The position numbers were made by a program, and so were the translations under genes. A stretch of 64,000 nucleotides of DNA, taken from positions 1,544,333 through 1,608,332 of the forward strand of contig NZ_CSTD01000001.1 of assembly GCF_001053185.1 (NCBI RefSeq). Direction: 5' to 3'. Below the pieces are notes generated by a model. It searched no databases, was not told the DNA's origin, and saw only the letters and a list, made by a program, of their open reading frames with translations. Position 1 is the first letter of the stretch, and the number at the start of each line of letters is the position of its first letter. This document shows, in pieces, positions 28,786 through 38,133 of this stretch. Source of the DNA: Mycobacterium bohemicum DSM 44277. GTDB lineage: Bacteria > Actinomycetota > Actinomycetes > Mycobacteriales > Mycobacteriaceae.

Positions 28786-29661
28786 GTGCGGAAACGACCC
28801 GACAGCCTGGCGTGGCGCTATTGGCGCACCGTCGTGGGTGTCGTCGCGGCGGCCGCGGTGCTGGTGATCGGGGCCCTCACCGGCCACGTGACACGCGCCG
28901 ACGACCTGAGCTGCTCGGTGGTCAAGTGTGTCGCGCTGACCTTCGACGACGGGCCCAGCCCGTTCGACGGCCGCCTGCTGCAGGTCCTGAAGGACAACGA
29001 CGCCAAGGCCACGTTCTTCGAGATCGGCAACAAGGTGGCCGCCAACCCCGCCGGGGCCCGGCAGGTCGCGGACGCGGGGATGGAGATCGGCAACCACACC
29101 TGGGAACACCCCAACATGACGACGATCCCGCCGGAGGACGTCGCCGGCCAGCTCTCCAAGGCCAACGACGCGATCGCCGCCGCCACCGGCCGGACACCGA
29201 GCCTGTGGCGTCCGGCGGGCGGGCTGTCCGACGCCGTCGTGAACCAGGTCGCCGGCCGGTACGGGCTGGCCGAAATCCTTTGGGACGTCATCCCGTTCGA
29301 CTGGATCAACGACTCCAACACCGCCGCCACCCGCTACATGCTGATGACCTACATCAAGCCCGGCTCGGTGGTGCTGTTCCACGACACCTACTCGAGCACC
29401 GTCGACCTGGTCTACCAGTTCATGCCGGTGCTGAAGGCCAACGGCTACCGGGTGGTGACGGTCAGCGAATTGCTGGGGCCGCGGGCGCCCGGAAGCAGCT
29501 ATGGCGGACGCGAAAACGGGCCACCCGTCAACGGCCTGCACGACATCCCGGCCAACGAGATCCCCCCGCTGCCCAATACGCCCTCGCCCAAGCCGATGCC
29601 CAACTTCCCGATCACCGACATCCCGGGGCAGAACTCGGGCGGACCAAACAACGGTGCCTAG
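28786..29661 (+). CDS. Exported polysaccharide (peptidoglycan) deacetylase
   Basis: 291 aa, the same as Rv1096. A signal sequence or anchor (about 12-35, TVVGVVAAAAVLVIGALTG) is followed by a NodB domain: LTFDDGPSPF (Asp about 53 catalytic, Asp 54 metal), GNHTWEHPNM (metal His about 103 and 107), RPAGG and DVIPFDWIND. The family-4 carbohydrate esterase removes N-acetyl groups from wall glycans, which in mycobacteria favours lysozyme resistance. The tail after about 240 is Pro/Asn-rich and disordered. It starts at a GTG with leaderless spacing. Confidence 0.93.
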   Translation: MRKRPDSLAWRYWRTVVGVVAAAAVLVIGALTGHVTRADDLSCSVVKCVALTFDDGPSPFDGRLLQVLKDNDAKATFFEIGNKVAANPAGARQVADAGMEIGNHTWEHPNMTTIPPEDVAGQLSKANDAIAAATGRTPSLWRPAGGLSDAVVNQVAGRYGLAEILWDVIPFDWINDSNTAATRYMLMTYIKPGSVVLFHDTYSSTVDLVYQFMPVLKANGYRVVTVSELLGPRAPGSSYGGRENGPPVNGLHDIPANEIPPLPNTPSPKPMPNFPITDIPGQNSGGPNNGA

Positions 29662-29704
29662 CAGGAGATTTGAGTCCCGCGCGGCTACCTTGCGGCTACC
29701 TTTA

Positions 29705-29710
29705 TAGGGT
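29705..29710 (+). promoter_or_regulatory. -10 element of the cyclase gene
   Basis: TAGGGT (in TTTATAGGGT) ends 7 nt before the GTG at 29718, favouring that codon as the start of a leaderless message; the GTG at 29709 overlaps the element. Confidence 0.4.
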
Positions 29711-29717
29711 GATCACG

Positions 29718-31253
29718 GTGGATTGGCGTCGGGCCTGGATCCCATCGCGATCCGGCGGACTGGGGGCGCGGCGCCCAAAGTCCGCCCGGCGGTTGTCCAT
29801 TCAGTACGCCTTCACTCTCGCCGTCGCCTACCTGCTGGCCGTCGTCGAAGCAGCGGCGATCCTGATCCCGCTGCGGGGACACACGTCCGCCCCGATCGAC
29901 GCCGGCTTTCCGCGGATCGCCATCCTGGTGTCCTTGATCGCCGTTGCGGTCGCGGGCGTGGTGGTCGCCGGCATCGCCAGCCTGGCTCCCACCCTGCGCT
30001 GGTACGTCCCCGGAGACGTGCCGACGGCGCCGCAACGCGAGGCCGCCATGAGGCTGCCCGGCCGGCAGTCGGCGATCCTGGCGGTGGCCTGGGCCGGCAG
30101 CGGCGGAATCTTCATGCTGCTCAACCTCGCCGGGGCGAAGTTCCTGCTGCCGATCGCGCTCGGCGCGGTGCTCGGCGCACCGGCGGCCATCGGGACGGGA
30201 ATGCTGCTCTCGCAGCGCATCCTGCGGCCCATCATGGGGGCCGCCACACTGGGCCACGAGCCCCGGCTCATGGTGCCCGGCGTCTACGCGCGGCTGGTCC
30301 TCATGTGGTTCATGTGCAGCGCATGCCCGATCGGAATCATCGCGGCCCTTGTCGCCCTTCGCTCGTATGGATGGCTGTTCGACAAGTCGGCTTCCCTGGA
30401 TGCGCCGATCCTGGTGGTCTCGCTGGCCGCGCTGGTTCTCGGGCTGACCACGATGATCCTGACCTCGCGGTCGATCTCCGACCCGATTTCCGAGGTGGTC
30501 GACGCGATGGCGGAGGTGGAACGCGGCCACATGGGAACGTACCTGGGAGCCTACGAGCGCTCCCAGATCGGGCGCCTGCAAAGCGGATTCAACCGGATGG
30601 TCGCCGGCCTGGCCGAGCGTGACAAGATCAGGGATCTGTTCGGGCGCCACGTCGGCGCCGACGTCGCCCACCGCGCCCTGCAAGAGGGCGCGTCGCTATC
30701 CGGTGACGTGGTGGAAGCCGCCGTCCTGTTCATCGACCTGGTGGGTTCGACGCAGCTCGCGGAAAGCCGCCCCCCGCAAGAGGTCGCGGAGGTGCTCAAC
30801 GACTTCTTCCGCATCGTCGTCCACGCCGTGGACGAGCGTGGCGGGCTGATCAACAAATTCGCCGGCGACGCGGCGCTGGCCGTCTTCGGGGCGCCGCTGC
30901 CCACCGGCGAGCCGGCGTCGGCGGCGCTTGCCACGGCGCGCACACTCGGAACTCAGTTGCGCACACTGCCCGTCGATTTCGGCATCGGAGTCTCGGCGGG
31001 CCGCGTGTTCGCCGGCAACATCGGCGCCGAAAACCGTTACGAATACACGGTGATCGGCGACGCCGTCAACGAGGCCGCGCGCCTGGCCGATCTCGCCAAG
31101 GCCGCCGACCGGCGCATCCTGTGCTCGGCCGCCGCGATCGACCGCGCCGGAGAGGTCGAGCGCGCGCACTGGGCCGAGTGCTATTCCACCGTGCTGCGCG
31201 GGCGTTCGGAGGCCACCCACGTCTCGGCGCCGACGGGCGCCGCTACTTCTTGA
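29718..31253 (+). CDS. Class III adenylyl cyclase with six-helix membrane domain and HAMP
   Basis: 511 aa in the Rv1318c-Rv1320c/Rv3645 family. The N-terminus (about 28-255) has six transmembrane helices, then a HAMP domain (SRSISDPISEVVDAMAEVERGHMG...), then a cyclase homology domain. All canonical catalytic residues are present: metal Asp in LFIDLVGST (about 340) and FAGDAALAVFG, the adenine-specifying Lys in INKFAGDA, and VNEAARL with the transition-state Asn and Arg. It makes cAMP in response to a membrane signal. GTG codons at 29709 and 29718 are both in frame; the latter follows TAGGGT by 7 nt. The 3' end overlaps the convergent gene by 11 bp. It has no counterpart here in M. tuberculosis. 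Confidence 0.88.
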   Translation: MDWRRAWIPSRSGGLGARRPKSARRLSIQYAFTLAVAYLLAVVEAAAILIPLRGHTSAPIDAGFPRIAILVSLIAVAVAGVVVAGIASLAPTLRWYVPGDVPTAPQREAAMRLPGRQSAILAVAWAGSGGIFMLLNLAGAKFLLPIALGAVLGAPAAIGTGMLLSQRILRPIMGAATLGHEPRLMVPGVYARLVLMWFMCSACPIGIIAALVALRSYGWLFDKSASLDAPILVVSLAALVLGLTTMILTSRSISDPISEVVDAMAEVERGHMGTYLGAYERSQIGRLQSGFNRMVAGLAERDKIRDLFGRHVGADVAHRALQEGASLSGDVVEAAVLFIDLVGSTQLAESRPPQEVAEVLNDFFRIVVHAVDERGGLINKFAGDAALAVFGAPLPTGEPASAALATARTLGTQLRTLPVDFGIGVSAGRVFAGNIGAENRYEYTVIGDAVNEAARLADLAKAADRRILCSAAAIDRAGEVERAHWAECYSTVLRGRSEATHVSAPTGAATS

Positions 31254-32199
31254 CCTTGAGCGCCGCGATCACCTTGCTGATGATGCCCGCCGAGCCCGCA
31301 TCGCCGATCGGGGTGGCGCCCAGGAAGACCGTGACCGGCTTGGTGTCGACCGCGATGATGGTGACCGAGTCGCCCTTCACGTTGCGCGCCGGGTCGGCGA
31401 TCGTGATGTCGGCGTCCACCCGTGCGGCCTTGGTCCCGTCGACGGTCAGCGACGACGTCTTGGACGGGCCGAGCGTGGGTGACGCGTTCGCGTAACCCGG
31501 CCCATTGGCGACGCAGTCCATCAACTTCGAGGCCTGGGTGCCGACGTCCATGCTGGGGACGAAGTTGGTGACGGCGACCTCGGCCTGCATCATCCACTGG
31601 TTGGCGGTGGGCACCTCCTGGCCGACGCCAACCGCGCCGATCAGGTTGGGCGTCTGATCATCCGAGAAGCCCGACCATCCCGGTGTCGCGCTGACCGGGA
31701 ACGACAGCTTGCCCGCGCTGATCGTGTCACCGGTCGGCTTGTCACCTCCCGACACATTGGGGGTGCAACCGGTCGCGTTCTGCTCCGAGGTGCCGGGTTG
31801 CGAGGTCGGGGCGTTCGTCGACGGCTGCGCGGTCGGCGTCTTCGAGGACGTGTTCCCGCCGCTGAGACCGACGACCAGGATGATCACCAGGGCGATGACG
31901 CCCAGCACCGCGACACCGGCGAGGATCAGCCACGGCAGCTTCGAGCGCGGGCCGCCCGGAGGTGGTGGCCCGGGGGGCGGGTACGGCCCGCCCGGCCAAC
32001 CCGGTTGGGGGTAGGGCTGGCCGGGTTGCGGGTACTGCGGGTACTGGCCGCCCGGCGGCGGGTACGGGTAAGGGTTGCCCTGTGGCTGGCCGCCCTGCGG
32101 CTGTCCGCCCTGCGGCTGGCCGCCCCAATAAGGCGGCTGCCCGTAGGGATTCGACCCGTACGGGTCCTGGCCGTAGGGACCCCCCGGAGGAGCCGTCAT
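31243..32199 (-). CDS. Gly/Pro-rich single-pass membrane protein
   Basis: 318 aa, like Rv1097c. Residues 1-85 are Gly/Pro/Gln/Tyr-rich with YGQ, GGQPQ and PYP repeats, followed by one transmembrane helix (about 88-112, LPWLILAGVAVLGVIALVIILVVG). A Ser/Thr/Pro linker and a folded extracytoplasmic domain (about 145-318) with two cysteines (GCTPN, MDCVANG) come next. Such tails resemble substrate- or lipid-sensing domains, but no function is known. It ends 11 bp inside the convergent cyclase gene and is 20 bp from fum. Confidence 0.85.
   Translation of the reverse strand: MTAPPGGPYGQDPYGSNPYGQPPYWGGQPQGGQPQGGQPQGNPYPYPPPGGQYPQYPQPGQPYPQPGWPGGPYPPPGPPPPGGPRSKLPWLILAGVAVLGVIALVIILVVGLSGGNTSSKTPTAQPSTNAPTSQPGTSEQNATGCTPNVSGGDKPTGDTISAGKLSFPVSATPGWSGFSDDQTPNLIGAVGVGQEVPTANQWMMQAEVAVTNFVPSMDVGTQASKLMDCVANGPGYANASPTLGPSKTSSLTVDGTKAARVDADITIADPARNVKGDSVTIIAVDTKPVTVFLGATPIGDAGSAGIISKVIAALKVKK
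32080..32124. repeat. 15-bp tandem repeat, three units
   Basis: Three consecutive 15-bp units (32080, 32095, 32110), one or two bases different from each other, encode GGQPQ repeats in the cytosolic region of the Gly/Pro-rich membrane protein. Confidence 0.75.
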
Positions 32200-32218
32200 C
32201 GCTGAACCACCCTCACTG

Positions 32219-33634
32219 TCACTGCCCTTCCGGTTGTACGCGGGCCATCGCCAAAACGTCCAGGCGCCGGTCGAGTTCCTCGACCGACAGCTTGTCGCCG
32301 ACCAGGCCGCGATCGATCACGGTCTGGCGAATCGTCTTGCGCTCCTTGAGCGCCTGCTTGGCCACCGCGGCGGCTTCCTCGTAGCCGATCGCCGAATTCA
32401 GCGGCGTCACGATCGAGGGCGACGACTCGGCCAGCTCGCGCAGGTGCTCGACGTTGGCCGCCAGCCCGACGATGCAGCGCTCCGCGAACAGCCTCGACAC
32501 ATTGGTCAGCAGCTTGAACGATTCCAGGATGTTGCGGGCCATCATCGGGATGTAGACGTTGAGCTCGAAGGCGCCGTTCGCGCCGCCCCAGGCGACCGCC
32601 GCGTCGTTGCCGATCACCTGCGCCGCGACCTGCGTAACCGCCTCGGGCAGAACGGGATTCACCTTACCCGGCATGATCGAGCTGCCCGGCTGCAGGTCCG
32701 GCAGCCGGATCTCGGCCAGGCCGGTCAGCGGACCGGAGCCCATCCACCGGATGTCGTTGGCGATCTTGGTCAGCGACACCGCGATGGTGCGCAGCGCGCC
32801 GGACGCCTCGACCAATCCGTCCCGCGCCGCCTGTGCCTCGAAAGGGTTGACCGCGGTGCGCAATTCGCTCAGGCCGGTGGAGGCGACCAGGGTCTCGACC
32901 ACCCGGGCGCCGAATCCTTCTGGGGCGTTGAGCCCGGTACCCACCGCCGTCCCGCCGATCGCCAGCTCACCGAGCCGCGGCAACGTCGCGCGCACCCGCT
33001 CGATCCCGGCCTCCACCTGGCGGGCGTAGCCGCTGAACTCCTGTCCGAGCGTGACCGGCACGGCATCCATGAGGTGGGTGCGGCCGGACTTGACCACCGT
33101 GTGCCACTCGCGTGCCTTGGCCGCCAGCGCCTCGTGCAGCACCTCCAGAGCCGGGATGAGGTGGCGCACAGCGGCTTCGGTGGCCGCGATGTGGGTGGCG
33201 GTCGGGAAGGTGTCGTTGGACGACTGCGACATGTTGACGTCGTCGTTGGGGTGCACCGTCACACCGTTCGCGGCCGCAATGGACGCGATCACCTCGTTGG
33301 TGTTCATGTTGGAGCTGGTGCCCGAGCCGGTCTGGAACACGTCGATCGGGAACTGGTCGTCGTGCTGACCGTCGGCGATCTCGGCCGCCGCGGCGATGAT
33401 CGCGTCCGCCTTCTCCGGCGCCAGCAACCCCAGGTCCTTGTTCACCTGCGCGCACGCGCCCTTGAGCAGGCCCAGCGCCCGGATCTGGGTGCGCTCCAGG
33501 CCGCGGCCCGAAATCGGGAAGTTCTCCACCGCACGCTGGGTCTGCGCGCGCCACAGGGCTTTCGCGGGCACGCGGACCTCGCCCATGGTGTCGTGCTCGA
33601 TGCGGTACTCGGTATCGGAGGCAGGAGATGCCAT
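32219..33634 (-). CDS. fumC: Fumarate hydratase class II
   Basis: 471 aa class II fumarase (Rv1098c), hydrating fumarate to malate in the citric acid cycle. The superfamily signature [11 protein letters not shown] is at about 317-327, with the mobile-loop catalytic Ser in [23 protein letters not shown] and [11 protein letters not shown] hold the active-site Asn, His and Thr. It starts at the ATG at 33634, 25 bp after the stop of glpX, so fumC and glpX are probably co-transcribed with glpX first. Confidence 0.96.
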   Translation of the reverse strand: MASPASDTEYRIEHDTMGEVRVPAKALWRAQTQRAVENFPISGRGLERTQIRALGLLKGACAQVNKDLGLLAPEKADAIIAAAAEIADGQHDDQFPIDVFQTGSGTSSNMNTNEVIASIAAANGVTVHPNDDVNMSQSSNDTFPTATHIAATEAAVRHLIPALEVLHEALAAKAREWHTVVKSGRTHLMDAVPVTLGQEFSGYARQVEAGIERVRATLPRLGELAIGGTAVGTGLNAPEGFGARVVETLVASTGLSELRTAVNPFEAQAARDGLVEASGALRTIAVSLTKIANDIRWMGSGPLTGLAEIRLPDLQPGSSIMPGKVNPVLPEAVTQVAAQVIGNDAAVAWGGANGAFELNVYIPMMARNILESFKLLTNVSRLFAERCIVGLAANVEHLRELAESSPSIVTPLNSAIGYEEAAAVAKQALKERKTIRQTVIDRGLVGDKLSVEELDRRLDVLAMARVQPEGQ

Positions 33635-33659
33635 AGAAATGTGTCCTTGCTCGTTTCGG

Positions 33660-34760
33660 TCAGGGCAGGGGATAGGCGGCGGTGCTGTCGCCGGTGAAAT
33701 CGATGGCGGAGTATTCGTTGAGCTTCGAGAGCCGGTGGTAGGCCTCGATCATGCGGACGGTTCCCGACTTCGACCGCATCACGATCGACTGGGTGGTGCA
33801 GCCACCGGGGTAATACTGCACGCCCTTGAGGAGGTCGCCGTTGGTTACCCCGGTGGCGCAGAAGAAGACGTTCTCCCCGGAAACCAGGTCCTCGGTGGTC
33901 AGCACCTGGTCCAGGTCGTAGCCGGCGTCGATGGCCTTCTGGCGTTCCTCGTCGTCTTTGGGGGCGAGCTGGGCCTGGATGGCGCCGCCCATGCAGCGGA
34001 TCGCGGCCGCGGCGATGATGCCCTCCGGCGTGCCGCCGATGCCGGCCAGCATGTCGGTGCCCGACAGGTACCGGCACGCCGAGATCGCCCCCGCGACGTC
34101 GCCGTCGGTGATCAGCCGGATGCGGGCCCCGGTCGCCCGGGCATCCTCGATCAGCTGGGCGTGCCGCGGTCGGTCCAGGATGCACACCGTCATGTCGCGC
34201 ACCGACAGGCTCTTGACCTTGGCGACCGCCCGGATGTTCTCGGCGATCGGCGCGGTGATGTCGAGCACGTCCGCGGCGTCGGGTCCGACGGCGATCTTGT
34301 TCATGTAGTAGACCGCCGAGGGGTCGAACATCGCCCCGCGTTCGGCCACCGCCAGCACCGAGATCGCGTTGGGCATGCCCTTGCTCATCAGCGTGGTGCC
34401 GTCGATCGGGTCGACGGCGAAGTCGCACTCCGGGCCGTCGCCGTTGCCGACCTCCTCGCCGTTGTAGAGCATGGGCGCGTTGTCCTTCTCGCCCTCGCCG
34501 ATGACGACCACGCCGCGCATCGACACCGAGTTGACCAGTTCGCGCATCGCGTCGACCGCGGCGCCGTCGCCGCCCTCCTTGTCGCCCCGTCCCACCCAGC
34601 GGCCGGCGGCCATGGCGCCGGCCTCGGTGACCCGCACCAGCTCCAGGGCCAGGTTTCGGTCCGGGGCCTCGCCGCGCGGGCGCGCCTGGGACTGCCCCTT
34701 GCCCCCGCGCGGGGCCGGTGCGGAACCCGGCCCGGATGAGCGGTCGCCGTCAGCTGTCAT
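33660..34760 (-). CDS. glpX: Fructose-1,6-bisphosphatase class II
   Basis: 366 aa GlpX-type phosphatase (Rv1099c), the main gluconeogenic FBPase of mycobacteria. Metal and phosphate motifs are present: [17 protein letters not shown] (about 60-76), [12 protein letters not shown], and [17 protein letters not shown]. The N-terminal 35 residues are low complexity (Pro/Arg/Gly) and differ most between species. It starts at the ATG at 34760, 168 bp before the divergent DUF4245 gene, with a short tandem repeat between them. Confidence 0.95.
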   Translation of the reverse strand: MTADGDRSSGPGSAPAPRGGKGQSQARPRGEAPDRNLALELVRVTEAGAMAAGRWVGRGDKEGGDGAAVDAMRELVNSVSMRGVVVIGEGEKDNAPMLYNGEEVGNGDGPECDFAVDPIDGTTLMSKGMPNAISVLAVAERGAMFDPSAVYYMNKIAVGPDAADVLDITAPIAENIRAVAKVKSLSVRDMTVCILDRPRHAQLIEDARATGARIRLITDGDVAGAISACRYLSGTDMLAGIGGTPEGIIAAAAIRCMGGAIQAQLAPKDDEERQKAIDAGYDLDQVLTTEDLVSGENVFFCATGVTNGDLLKGVQYYPGGCTTQSIVMRSKSGTVRMIEAYHRLSKLNEYSAIDFTGDSTAAYPLP

Positions 34761-34840
34761 GGTCGGTGCCCTCGGCTTTCGTGGTCGTCCCCCCGGCTTC
34801 TCCGGCCGTCGCCCCTGGCTGTCGTGGGCTTGGGCCTGGC

Positions 34841-34881
34841 TCCTCTGGCTGGGATCCTCTGGCTGGGTCCTCTGGCTGGGA
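34841..34881. repeat. Three-unit 13-14 bp tandem repeat
   Basis: TCCTCTGGCTGGG occurs at 34841, 34855 and 34868 in the divergent gap between glpX and the DUF4245 gene. It probably lies in the 5' control region of one or both. Confidence 0.75.
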
Positions 34882-34927
34882 TTCTCCCAGAAGCGGATCG
34901 GCCTGCCGGAACTGGGATACTCGGAGG

Positions 34928-35617
34928 GTGACCGAGGAGCCGCTGCCCAACGCCGGGGCCGCCGACGAGCCCGTTCCGGCGGCCAGACCGGCCAAACCTC
35001 GGCTCCTGCAGGACGGCCGCGACATGTTCTGGTCGCTCATCCCGCTGGTCATCGCCTGCATTGTGCTGGCGGGCGTGGTCGGGATGTGCTCCTTCCAGCC
35101 GGGCGGTGCCAACCGCGGGTCGGTTCCCTCCTACGACGCGGCCGCCGCCCTGCGCGCCGACGCCCAGACGCTTGGCTTCCCCATCCGGGAGCCCAAGTTG
35201 CCCGCGGGCTGGCGGCCCAACTCGGGCAGCCGCGGCGGCATCGAGAACGGGCGCACCGATCCCGCGACGGGCCAGCGGCTCAACGCCGCCACCTCGGTCG
35301 TGGGCTACATCAGTCCCACCGGGATGTACCTGAGCCTGACGCAGAGCAACGCCGACGAGGACAAACTGGTCGCCTCGATCCATGCCTCGGCCTACCCGAC
35401 GGGCGCGCAGGACGTCGCCGGCGTCAAATGGGTCGTGTACCGCGGGGTCGGTCAGAGCGGTGCCGACGCCGAGCCGATCTGGACGACCAGGCTGGGCGCG
35501 CCCCCCGGCGGCCCCGGTGGTACCGCCCAGATCGCGATCACCGGCGCCGGAAGCACCGATGAGTTCCGTACGCTGGCGTCGGCGACGCAGTCCCAGCCGC
35601 CGCTGCCCGCTCGCTGA
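34928..35617 (+). CDS. DUF4245 membrane-anchored protein
   Basis: 229 aa, like Rv1100. A polar N-terminus (1-36) precedes one transmembrane segment (about 38-58, [18 protein letters not shown]), then an extracytoplasmic domain with [18 protein letters not shown] and [12 protein letters not shown]. The GTG at 34928 gives the conserved start; the longer frame from 34718 would run through the tandem repeat and is unlikely. The function is unknown. It is followed 13 bp later by the broken hydrolase gene. Confidence 0.82.
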   Translation: MTEEPLPNAGAADEPVPAARPAKPRLLQDGRDMFWSLIPLVIACIVLAGVVGMCSFQPGGANRGSVPSYDAAAALRADAQTLGFPIREPKLPAGWRPNSGSRGGIENGRTDPATGQRLNAATSVVGYISPTGMYLSLTQSNADEDKLVASIHASAYPTGAQDVAGVKWVVYRGVGQSGADAEPIWTTRLGAPPGGPGGTAQIAITGAGSTDEFRTLASATQSQPPLPAR

Positions 35618-35630
35618 CGGAAGGACTAGC

Positions 35631-36418
35631 GTGACCGCACCCCAGGCAGACCTTTCCGGATGGTCGGTGGCGCCGTTCACCGGCGGCGGCTACACCCACG
35701 ACGTCTATCGCAAGGGCACCGGGCCCGGCGTCGTGCTGATTCCGGAGATCCCCGGGATCCATCCCGGTGTGCTCGCCCTCGGCAACCACCTGGTCGACAA
35801 CGGCTTCACCGTCGCGATGCCGTCGCTGTTCGGCGAGCCCGGCAAACCCAAGACGGTCGGCTACATCGCCGCCTCGATCTCGCGGGCGTGTGTCGCAAGG
35901 GAATTCGCCGCGTTCGCCACCAACAAGGAGCGACCGGTGTCGTTGTTCCTGCGGGCCCTGGCCCGCGACCTCAACGCGTCCACCCCGGGCAAGGGCGTCG
36001 GGGTGATCGGCCAGTGCTTCACCGGCGGGTTCGCGCTGGCGGCCGCGGTCGACGACAGCGTGCTCGCCCCGGTGCTCAGCCAGCCCTCGGTGCCGTTGCC
36101 GCTGGGCGGCGCGACGCCGGGCTCAGCGAGGCCGAGCTCACCGCGGTGGCCGAGCGCTGCGCCGCCGAGGGCCTGTGCGCGATGGGCCTGCGGTTCAGCG
36201 AGGACAAGACGGCGCCGGCCGAACGGTTCGCCACGCTCAAGCAGCGGCTTGGGGACGCGTTCGAGGTGATCGAGATCGACTCCCGGCCCGGAAACCCGGG
36301 CGGGTTCGGCAGGATGGCGCACTCGGTGCTGACCGACGAGGTCCGCGAAGTCGACGGGCAGCCGGCCTACGAGGCCCGCAAGCGGGTGGTCGAGTTCCTC
36401 ACCCAGCGGCTCACGTAG
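35631..36418 (+). pseudogene. Dienelactone hydrolase family gene, single-base frameshift
   Basis: The GTG at 35631 opens a dienelactone-hydrolase frame (GPGVVLIPEIPGIHPG, GVIGQCFTGGFALAAA with nucleophilic Cys about 129) up to about 36120. The protein then continues one base earlier, in another frame, as LSEAELTAVAERCAAEG..., RFSEDKTAPAERF (catalytic Asp) and GRMAHSVLTDE (catalytic His), ending at the TAG at 36416-36418. Restoring one base in CCGGGCTCAGC (36117-36123) gives an intact protein of about 262 aa with the whole Cys-Asp-His triad. The damage is therefore recent, or a sequencing indel. It would hydrolyse lactones such as dienelactone. Confidence 0.82.
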
Positions 36419-36577
36419 CCGCACGCGCTCCGATCGAGGGCCGGCCGGTCGCCGCGGTGCGCCGAGCGCCTATGCACGGATTTGTTGGATTTTTCGTCCA
36501 GACCCCCCACCGTCGGCGGGTGAGGCCCGGCCCGCGGGTCGTTAACCTGAGCTGAAGCATCGAACGGAGCACGACGC

Positions 36578-38107
36578 ATGGCAATCGACAGCCTCGTGGT
36601 CGAGACCACCCACGGCCCGGTCCGCGGTGGCGAGGCGGGCCGCGCCCGGGTATGGAAAGGCGTCAGGTACGCCGCGCCGCCCGTCGGCGACCTCCGGTTC
36701 CGGGCGCCGCAGCCCCCCGAACGGTGGACCGAGGTTGCCGACGCCACCCGTTACGGGCCGGCCTGCCCGCAGCCGGTCTTCCCGAACATGCCGCTCGACC
36801 TGGGGGCTCCGCAGGGCGAGGACTGCCTGCGGGTGAACGTCTGGGCGCCGTCCGGCACCCGGCCCGGCGACGCGAAACCGGTGATGGTGTGGCTGCACGG
36901 GGGCGCCTACGTCCTGGGGGCGGCCAGCCAGGCGCTGTACGACGGGGGGCGGTTGGTCGGCGGCGGCGACGTCGTCGTGGTGACGGTCAACTACCGGGTG
37001 GGGGCGCTGGGCTTCGTGGACCTGTCGTCGTTCAACCCGCGACGTTTCGATTCCAACGTCGGGCTGCGCGACGTGCTGGCGGCGCTGGCGTGGGTGCGGG
37101 ACAACATCGCGGCGTTCGGCGGCGATCCGGGCAGGGTCACGCTGTTCGGTGAATCCGCCGGCGCGGGGATCGTGACGACCCTGCTCGCCACCCCCGCCGC
37201 CGAGGGGCTGTTCGCCGGTGCGATCGCCCAGAGCTCGCCGGCCACCTCGGTGTACGACCGGGCCCGGGCGCGGCGGGTCGCCGACGCCATCCTCGAACGC
37301 CTCGAGGCCGGCCCGAACGACTTGCCGACGGTCCCCACCGCCGTGCTGCTGGCCGCGTCGCAGGAGGTCTTCGACGAAGTGCCCGTGCGCAATCCCGGCG
37401 TGCTGGCCTACGTGCCGATCGTCGACGGCGAGCTGCTGGACGACTACCCGGTCAAGGTGGCGCAGGAGGGCCGCTCGCTGCCCGTCCCGCTGATCATCGG
37501 CACCAACAAGCACGAGGCGGCGCTGTTCCGGCTGATGCGTTCCCGGCTGATGCCGATCACGCCGCGCGCCATCACCTCGATGTTCGACGAGATCGCCGCC
37601 GAGCAGCCCGACCTGCAACTGCCCACCGAGGAGCAGATCGGGTCGGCGTATTCGCGGGTGCGGCGCAGGGCGAGGAGTCTGAACATCGCCACCGACGTGG
37701 GGTTCCGGATGCCGTCGGTGTGGATGGCCGAGGGGCACTCCCGCGTGGCGCCGGTCTACCTGTACCGGTTCGACTACGCGACCCCCCTGCTGAAGCTGTT
37801 GCTGGTCAACGCCGCCCATGCCACCGAATTGCCTTACGTGTGGGGCAATCTCGGTGGGCCCAAGGACCCGACGCTCAAACTCGGTGGCGCCAAGACCGCC
37901 CGGGCGGTGTCGCAGCGGATTCGAACGAGGTGGGTCAACTTCGCCGCCCGCCGCGACCCCGCCGGCCCAGCCGGCGAGCCGGAGTGGAAGCCGTATCGGG
38001 TGCCCGATCGCGCCTGCCTGATCGTCGACAAACGCGACCGCGTCGTCGACGACGTCGACGCACACATCCGGGCAGCCTGGGGCAGTGAGATGGTGAGCTT
38101 CCGGTAG
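36578..38107 (+). CDS. Type B carboxylesterase (para-nitrobenzyl esterase family)
   Basis: 509 aa alpha/beta hydrolase. Family signatures are EDCLRVNVWAP (about 85-95), oxyanion HGGAYVLGA and nucleophile FGESAGAGIV (Ser about 192). The acid follows KHEAALFRL, and HATELPYVWGNL carries the catalytic His. It hydrolyses carboxylic esters; the substrate is unknown. M. tuberculosis has the pair Rv1104/Rv1105 here, annotated as two esterase fragments, so this is the intact form of that gene. A 159-bp gap precedes the ATG at 36578, which follows CGGAGCACGACGC. Confidence 0.92.
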   Translation: MAIDSLVVETTHGPVRGGEAGRARVWKGVRYAAPPVGDLRFRAPQPPERWTEVADATRYGPACPQPVFPNMPLDLGAPQGEDCLRVNVWAPSGTRPGDAKPVMVWLHGGAYVLGAASQALYDGGRLVGGGDVVVVTVNYRVGALGFVDLSSFNPRRFDSNVGLRDVLAALAWVRDNIAAFGGDPGRVTLFGESAGAGIVTTLLATPAAEGLFAGAIAQSSPATSVYDRARARRVADAILERLEAGPNDLPTVPTAVLLAASQEVFDEVPVRNPGVLAYVPIVDGELLDDYPVKVAQEGRSLPVPLIIGTNKHEAALFRLMRSRLMPITPRAITSMFDEIAAEQPDLQLPTEEQIGSAYSRVRRRARSLNIATDVGFRMPSVWMAEGHSRVAPVYLYRFDYATPLLKLLLVNAAHATELPYVWGNLGGPKDPTLKLGGAKTARAVSQRIRTRWVNFAARRDPAGPAGEPEWKPYRVPDRACLIVDKRDRVVDDVDAHIRAAWGSEMVSFR

Positions 38108-38112
38108 CGCCA

Positions 38113-38124
38113 CCCCCCGGGGGG
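38113..38124. terminator. CCCCCCGGGGGG palindrome between convergent genes
   Basis: A perfect 12-bp GC palindrome, extended partly by flanking GCCA/CGTG, lies between the carboxylesterase and 3beta-HSD genes. It may act as a T-less terminator. Confidence 0.3.
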
Positions 38125-38133
38125 CGTGAACCG

